A stretch of DNA of 64,000 bases from CBDBCU01 sp965243185 (GTDB lineage: Bacteria > Chloroflexota > Dehalococcoidia > Lucifugimonadales > UBA3495): assembly GCA_965243185.1 (NCBI GenBank), contig OZ251531.1, forward strand, positions 2,604,001 to 2,668,000, in the 5' to 3' direction. A program made the translations under genes and the position numbers. The notes under the pieces were generated by a model that did no database searches, had not been told where the DNA came from, and saw nothing but the letters and a program-made list of their open reading frames with translations. Positions 60,486 through 64,000 of this stretch are shown here, piece by piece (the first letter of the stretch is position 1; every line of letters starts with the position of its first letter).

Positions 60486-60512
60486 GTCATTCCCACGAAA
60501 GTGGGAATCCAG
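60486..60512 (+). repeat. REP-like hairpin repeat, copy 2, with a partial copy just before it
   Basis: The full unit is preceded at 60466-60480 by its first half, a tandem partial duplication. Confidence 0.7.
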
Positions 60513-60584
60513 TAACGCCCCCGAAAGCCGCCCCAACCCTCTCCTTTTGACTCCCTTTCCTCGGAATCCCCGCCCGCCCGACGC

Positions 60585-61760
60585 CTACCCCACCGGCAGC
60601 TGATTCATCCCCAACCGCACCCGTCCCGGCTGATCCAGCAGCGACTGCGCTATCCGCGCCCGATGCTCAAAACTCGTCCCCAGCCGCATCGTCCACGCCG
60701 TAACCCGCCGAAACCACAAATGCAGGTCAAACTCCATCATAAACCCCATCCCCCCGTGAATCACCTGCGACGACCGCACCACCGCCTCCAGCTTGTCATT
60801 GCAGAACGCCTTGGCCTGCGACACCTCCACACTGGCCGGCAGCCCCTGATCCATTTTCCACAACGCCTCATAAGTCAGCAGCTGCCCCCCGTCCACCCAC
60901 AAAATCATATCCGCGCAGATGTGCTGTATCGACTGAAACGCCGCAATCGGCCGCCCGAAAGCCGCCCGATTCTTGGCATACTCAATCCCCATCTCCGCAT
61001 CCTTCCGCGCCGCCCCCACCATCTGCGCGCACAGCAAAGCCGTCGCCAAATCCAGCATCTCCCGCGCTATCCCCCAGCCCTGATGCAATTCCCCCACCAG
61101 GTTGGCCCGCGGCACCCGTACCCTGTCAAAAAAGACCTTGCTCTGCTTATCCTTAGCCAGAGTAGTCAACGGCGTCTGCGTAATCCCCGGACTGTGCGTA
61201 TCCACCAATACCAGCGACAACCCGGCATTATCCTCCGTAGCCGCCGCCGTCCGGCACACCACCAAACACTGGTCGGCGGCGTTAAAATTATCCACGAAGT
61301 TTTTAACGCCGCTCAGCGCCAAATCCTCCCCGTCCCCCGTCGCTGTCGCCTGCACCGTTTCCGGCCGATAGCGCGGATCTGCCTCCGAAAACGCCCAAGT
61401 CAAAACCCGTTCCCCCCGGCTCACCGCCGGCAGCAAATCCCCCTTCTGCGCCGCCGTCCCGTGCCGCGCAATCGTAATCGCCGCCACCGCGCTGGAATGC
61501 AGCGGCGCCGGCGCAATCGCCCTACCTACTTCCTCCAGAATGATGCCCAAGTAAGTCAGCGGCAAACCCTGCCCGCCATACTGCTCCGGCAGCGCAATGC
61601 CGACCCAACCCAGTTCCGCCATCTTCTGCCACAGCTCCGGGGGATACCCCAGGTCATCCTTCTCCATCGCCCGGGCCAACCGCGGCGGACACTCCGCCTC
61701 CAAAAACTCCCGGGCCAGGTTCTTCACCATCTGTTCCTCTTCGTTAGGCAGTACGTCCAT
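60585..61760 (-). CDS. Acyl-CoA dehydrogenase
   Basis: 391 residues: helical N-terminus, LGWVGIALPEQYGGQGLPLTYLG, FAD-binding WAFSEADPRYRPE, and C-terminal IHGGMGFMMEFDLHLWFRRV. In place of the usual catalytic Glu in the GGxGY region it carries GGMGFMMEFD, so the base could be the Glu there. Oxidises acyl-CoA thioesters to enoyl-CoA, passing electrons to ETF. May use substrates of the same catabolic group. Confidence 0.92.
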   Translation of the reverse strand: MDVLPNEEEQMVKNLAREFLEAECPPRLARAMEKDDLGYPPELWQKMAELGWVGIALPEQYGGQGLPLTYLGIILEEVGRAIAPAPLHSSAVAAITIARHGTAAQKGDLLPAVSRGERVLTWAFSEADPRYRPETVQATATGDGEDLALSGVKNFVDNFNAADQCLVVCRTAAATEDNAGLSLVLVDTHSPGITQTPLTTLAKDKQSKVFFDRVRVPRANLVGELHQGWGIAREMLDLATALLCAQMVGAARKDAEMGIEYAKNRAAFGRPIAAFQSIQHICADMILWVDGGQLLTYEALWKMDQGLPASVEVSQAKAFCNDKLEAVVRSSQVIHGGMGFMMEFDLHLWFRRVTAWTMRLGTSFEHRARIAQSLLDQPGRVRLGMNQLPVG

Positions 61761-61879
61761 AAACTCCCTTGCTTCCCCTAAATCTAATCCGTTCCGTCGC
61801 CTCCGCCCGCCCCCCGCCCCCGCACACCCCCATTCTATTGCCCCAACCTTGCCATCGTCAAGTTTCCCCCAGCCCCACC

Positions 61880-61906
61880 GTCATTCCCACGAAAGTGAGA
61901 ATCCAG
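61880..61906 (+). repeat. REP-like hairpin repeat, copy 3
   Basis: One base differs from the consensus (GTGAGAATCC). It lies in the 490-base gene-free stretch 61761-62252, which otherwise holds the hairpin repeat, another REP-like copy and a terminator. Confidence 0.7.
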
Positions 61907-61936
61907 AACCGCTACCCTTAAAAACTCCCCAAACTC

Positions 61937-61986
61937 AAAAAGTTTTGAGGGGGCGCGGGGGAACTTTTACAAAAGTTCCCCCGCCG
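61937..61986 (+). repeat. Hairpin repeat (GGGGGAACTTTT...), copy B
   Basis: Nearly identical to copy C at 63316-63364 and to the reverse complement of copy A at 15872-15921. Confidence 0.75.
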
Positions 61987-62025
61987 TGACCCCATCCGGC
62001 AAACCGTCCTTTCCATCCCCCTATC

Positions 62026-62052
62026 GTCATTCCCACGAAAGTGGGAATCCAG
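62026..62052 (+). repeat. REP-like hairpin repeat, copy 4
   Basis: Consensus unit, 40 bases downstream of hairpin repeat B. Confidence 0.7.
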
Positions 62053-62147
62053 AACCGCCCGCTGTCAAAAACTCACTAAAAACCAAAAAAATTTCGCGAA
62101 TTCCCTCCGGCCGCCAACCCCGCCCCTCGCCAATTTCCCCAAATCTC

Positions 62148-62192
62148 AAAAAAGGGCGTGATTTTTGTCAAGCAAAAATCACGCCCTTTTTT
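62148..62192. terminator. Strong bidirectional terminator-like hairpin
   Basis: A 20-bp perfect stem (AAAAAAGGGCGTGATTTTTG with its complement) around TCAAG, with A- and T-runs at the ends. It lies upstream of the secreted-protein gene. Confidence 0.85.
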
Positions 62193-62252
62193 ACCCTGTT
62201 TTTACCGGTTTTCCACCGGCATTAAAAACGCCTGCCGCCGGGAGGTATTCTT

Positions 62253-63284
62253 ATGTTCCGACTGCCTATTGCCATCCTAATCCTGTCCGTCTTAACCCTC
62301 GGCCTCCTCGTCACCGCCAGTCCCACCAACACCACCCAAGCCGCCCCCCGCACCATCCCCTGGGATTGCTCTGACTGGCAAGAGACCCCGGCGGTGGCAG
62401 ACGCCGACGATGCCCGCGTCTCGATGATTCTCGAATCCCTCGCCGCCAACCGAGGGAAGTCCATCTACTGCGCCATCGACCAGTCCGACACCTGGACCAA
62501 GTCCGAAACCTGGCTTGCCGGGCGGGACCGCAACGAGCGGGACGACACCGTCTATTTCGGCCAGCAAGGCAACTTCCGCGGCTTTCTGGCGGCCCAAGAG
62601 GGCTACTTGACTGATGGCGAATCCGGCGTAACCGGCATCAGCCGCGACCGCATCTTTGAGTTCCCCGAGGAACCCCGCCGCGGCAAGAAAACCGTCCGCT
62701 TCCGCGTCCGCAGCGACTCCGCCGAAACCGGCACCTGCCCGCCGGCTTCCAATCTGCAACAAGGCGCTCACAACAACGGGTTTTCGGCCGAGCATGACAC
62801 GCCGGGCGGCACCCTGATTTGCACTAACTATGGCGGCTTCGCCGGCGCTTATAGTTCCAAAGGTTCAACGTATCGTCGCGCCCGGAACGTCTATTATGGC
62901 CACGATGCTGGCGATACCGACTGGGAGGTTGACTGGCGCACCAACATATACCGGCACCGGACTAGCCATGTAACCAGGCCAGCGGGCGGCCAGTCCCGTT
63001 CCCCGGACTGGTGGCAGGCCCGGGCGGAGGAGAAAGTCATCCCCGCCTGCCGGGCTAAGGGCGGGAAGTATGTGGCGGGCAGCGCCGATTTCGGCCCCGG
63101 CCACAACCACAACGGCGGCGCCCCCGGTAGCGAGAACTTTCACGGGAACAACCACGGCTGGTTTTTCGCCTGGCAGACCCATGCGCACCGCTACAACAAT
63201 AATAACCACCACCTGGTCGTCGGGAAAGCCCGGGAAAGCCGCACCTGGGTCGGCGTCTGCACCAAACGCGTCCGCCGCCGCTAA
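62253..63284 (+). CDS. Secreted His/Asn-rich protein of unknown function
   Basis: 343 residues. A Sec signal (FRLPIAILILSVLTLGLLVTASP) is cleaved near residue 25-30. The mature part is basic, has six cysteines (WDCSDW, YCAID, GTCPP, LICTNYGG, PACRAKGG, GVCTKRV) probably in disulfides, and a His/Asn-rich patch (GHNHNGGAPGSENFHGNNHG, HRYNNNNHH) near the end that could bind a metal. Not recognised as a family. GGGAGG before the start. Flanked by repeats on both sides. Confidence 0.7.
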   Translation: MFRLPIAILILSVLTLGLLVTASPTNTTQAAPRTIPWDCSDWQETPAVADADDARVSMILESLAANRGKSIYCAIDQSDTWTKSETWLAGRDRNERDDTVYFGQQGNFRGFLAAQEGYLTDGESGVTGISRDRIFEFPEEPRRGKKTVRFRVRSDSAETGTCPPASNLQQGAHNNGFSAEHDTPGGTLICTNYGGFAGAYSSKGSTYRRARNVYYGHDAGDTDWEVDWRTNIYRHRTSHVTRPAGGQSRSPDWWQARAEEKVIPACRAKGGKYVAGSADFGPGHNHNGGAPGSENFHGNNHGWFFAWQTHAHRYNNNNHHLVVGKARESRTWVGVCTKRVRRR

Positions 63285-63315
63285 CCCCTGCCGGCCAGCC
63301 ATTCCCCGAAAACCC

Positions 63316-63364
63316 AAAAGTTTTGAGGGGGCGCGGGGGAACTTTTACAAAAGTTCCCCCGCCG
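63316..63364 (+). repeat. Hairpin repeat (GGGGGAACTTTT...), copy C
   Basis: Directly downstream of the secreted-protein gene. Same orientation as copy B. Confidence 0.75.
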
Positions 63365-63427
63365 TCTCCCCGGCTGACAATCGCTATCCCCATCCTCCAG
63401 CAACCGTCCTTCCCGCCCTCCCTCACC

Positions 63428-63454
63428 GTCATTCCCACGAAAGTGGGAATCCAG
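63428..63454 (+). repeat. REP-like hairpin repeat, copy 5
   Basis: Consensus unit between hairpin repeat C and the structured repeat copy 2. Confidence 0.7.
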
Positions 63455-63539
63455 AACCTCTATTCCTAAAAATTACCCGAAAATTCATATCATTTACATA
63501 TTGACAACTACAATTCCATCCCCCATACTTATAACTGCG

Positions 63540-64000
63540 AAGGTCAGACCTAGCCCCGGGACGCCGGGTCTCAAAACGATACGCTAGCTTACCGTGAAAT
63601 ACAGCTCACAGCGCGCTGTGGACGCCACCGGCCACCGGCCGTCAAGCGTCCCTGCTCCTTCCCCCGGGGACAGGGCCAAGGAACCCTCAACCCCCAACCG
63701 GAGCCGCGGAAAACGGCAAATCCCAACCGCCGCCAAGCCGCCGCCCCATCCCTACAGGAGCTGGAGTTACAGGTTGACTGGAGGTCGGTCAACCAACGGT
63801 AGCTGGACTGGGCCAACCCGCCGGAATGGCAACCATACCAACCGGCGCCAGTAGCCAACTCAAGGTCCGTTGCCGGACGGCAAATCTGGTCGGGCAAAGC
63901 TGGAGTGACGCAGCCAGGATTCCAACCAGCCAGGCAACCCGCATGACCAGACTAGCCAGCCGCCTCCCGCACGGGCGGAACCCGTGGCCACGGGTTCCGC
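63540..64000 (-). repeat. Structured repeat element, copy 2 (reaches the window end)
   Basis: Reverse-complement homologue of 15309-15777. It has the terminal 26-bp palindrome at 63975-64000, the conserved block at 63810-63866, CACAGCGCGCTGTG at 63607-63620 and the CCCGG/CCGGG hairpin near 63555-63570. The palindrome differs from copy 1 at two paired sites, each keeping base complementarity. No gene is seen in 63285-64000 apart from repeats. Confidence 0.7.

Noticed and set aside
56837..63454. CRISPR array from the repeated GTCATTCCCACG units
   Set aside because: Spacing between copies is irregular (hundreds to thousands of bases), genes lie between them, and no cas genes are present.
63589..63897. 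102-residue frame in repeat copy 2
   Set aside because: Matches only a different frame of copy 1; no coding signal.

Overview
The window looks like a chromosomal stretch from a GC-rich member of the Chloroflexota, probably of Dehalococcoidia/SAR202 type. This is inferred from gene content, not from a marker-gene tree. Supporting points are an 11-subunit complex I operon with no nuoE/F/G, a very large membrane protein whose C-terminal half resembles the Chlor_Arch_YYY (DUF2298) family known from Chloroflexi and Archaea, a DUF58/transglutaminase/MoxR cluster, and a catabolic tail (LLM flavin enzyme, HpcH/HpaI aldolase, GlcG-like protein, acyl-CoA dehydrogenase).

Layout: 0-5 kb holds a truncated DapA-family gene divergent from two peptide-type ABC permeases, then a retropepsin-like protein and a leucine-rich-repeat lipoprotein. 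5-12 kb has a stand-alone 5'-3' exonuclease, an O6-alkylguanine repair protein and the DUF58/TgpA-like/MoxR module. 12-18 kb is a redox cluster: a DipZ-like thioredoxin lipoprotein, a second thioredoxin-like lipoprotein, and an OsmC-family gene whose catalytic cysteine codon is TGA (candidate selenoprotein). It is followed by a structured repeat, threonine synthase and a double carboxymuconolactone decarboxylase-domain protein. 18-23 kb is a potassium-uptake operon (TrkH, three RCK-type proteins, a universal stress protein) running into prephenate dehydratase. 23-33 kb carries the giant membrane glycosyltransferase-like protein, gapA, enolase, two genes sharing a duplicated 5' end, and a DinB-like protein. 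33-46 kb is nuoA-N on the minus strand, split between nuoC and nuoD by a restriction-modification module and two HicB-like genes. 46-53 kb holds an epimerase, thioredoxin reductase, TauE-like transporter, AcoX-like kinase, amidase and MFS transporter. 53-56 kb is a tRNA-Ala followed by three tandem PLD-like/zinc-ribbon paralogues. 56-64 kb is catabolic and hypothetical genes with many short hairpin repeats and a second, inverted copy of the structured repeat.

The observations I rate highest are: (1) the TGA-containing OsmC gene with a SECIS-like hairpin at the expected distance; (2) the roughly 470-bp repeat, present twice 48 kb apart in opposite orientation, whose 26-bp terminal palindrome carries paired (compensatory) changes; (3) the PLD/zinc-ribbon array with a duplicated tRNA promoter and tRNA 3' fragment; (4) the restriction-modification module inside the complex I operon; (5) a 138-bp imperfect palindrome whose two tips form the -35 boxes of divergent promoters. 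Several genes are frameshifted (nuoD, a DUF3500-like lipoprotein, the second PLD paralogue). These may be assembly or sequencing errors and are flagged.
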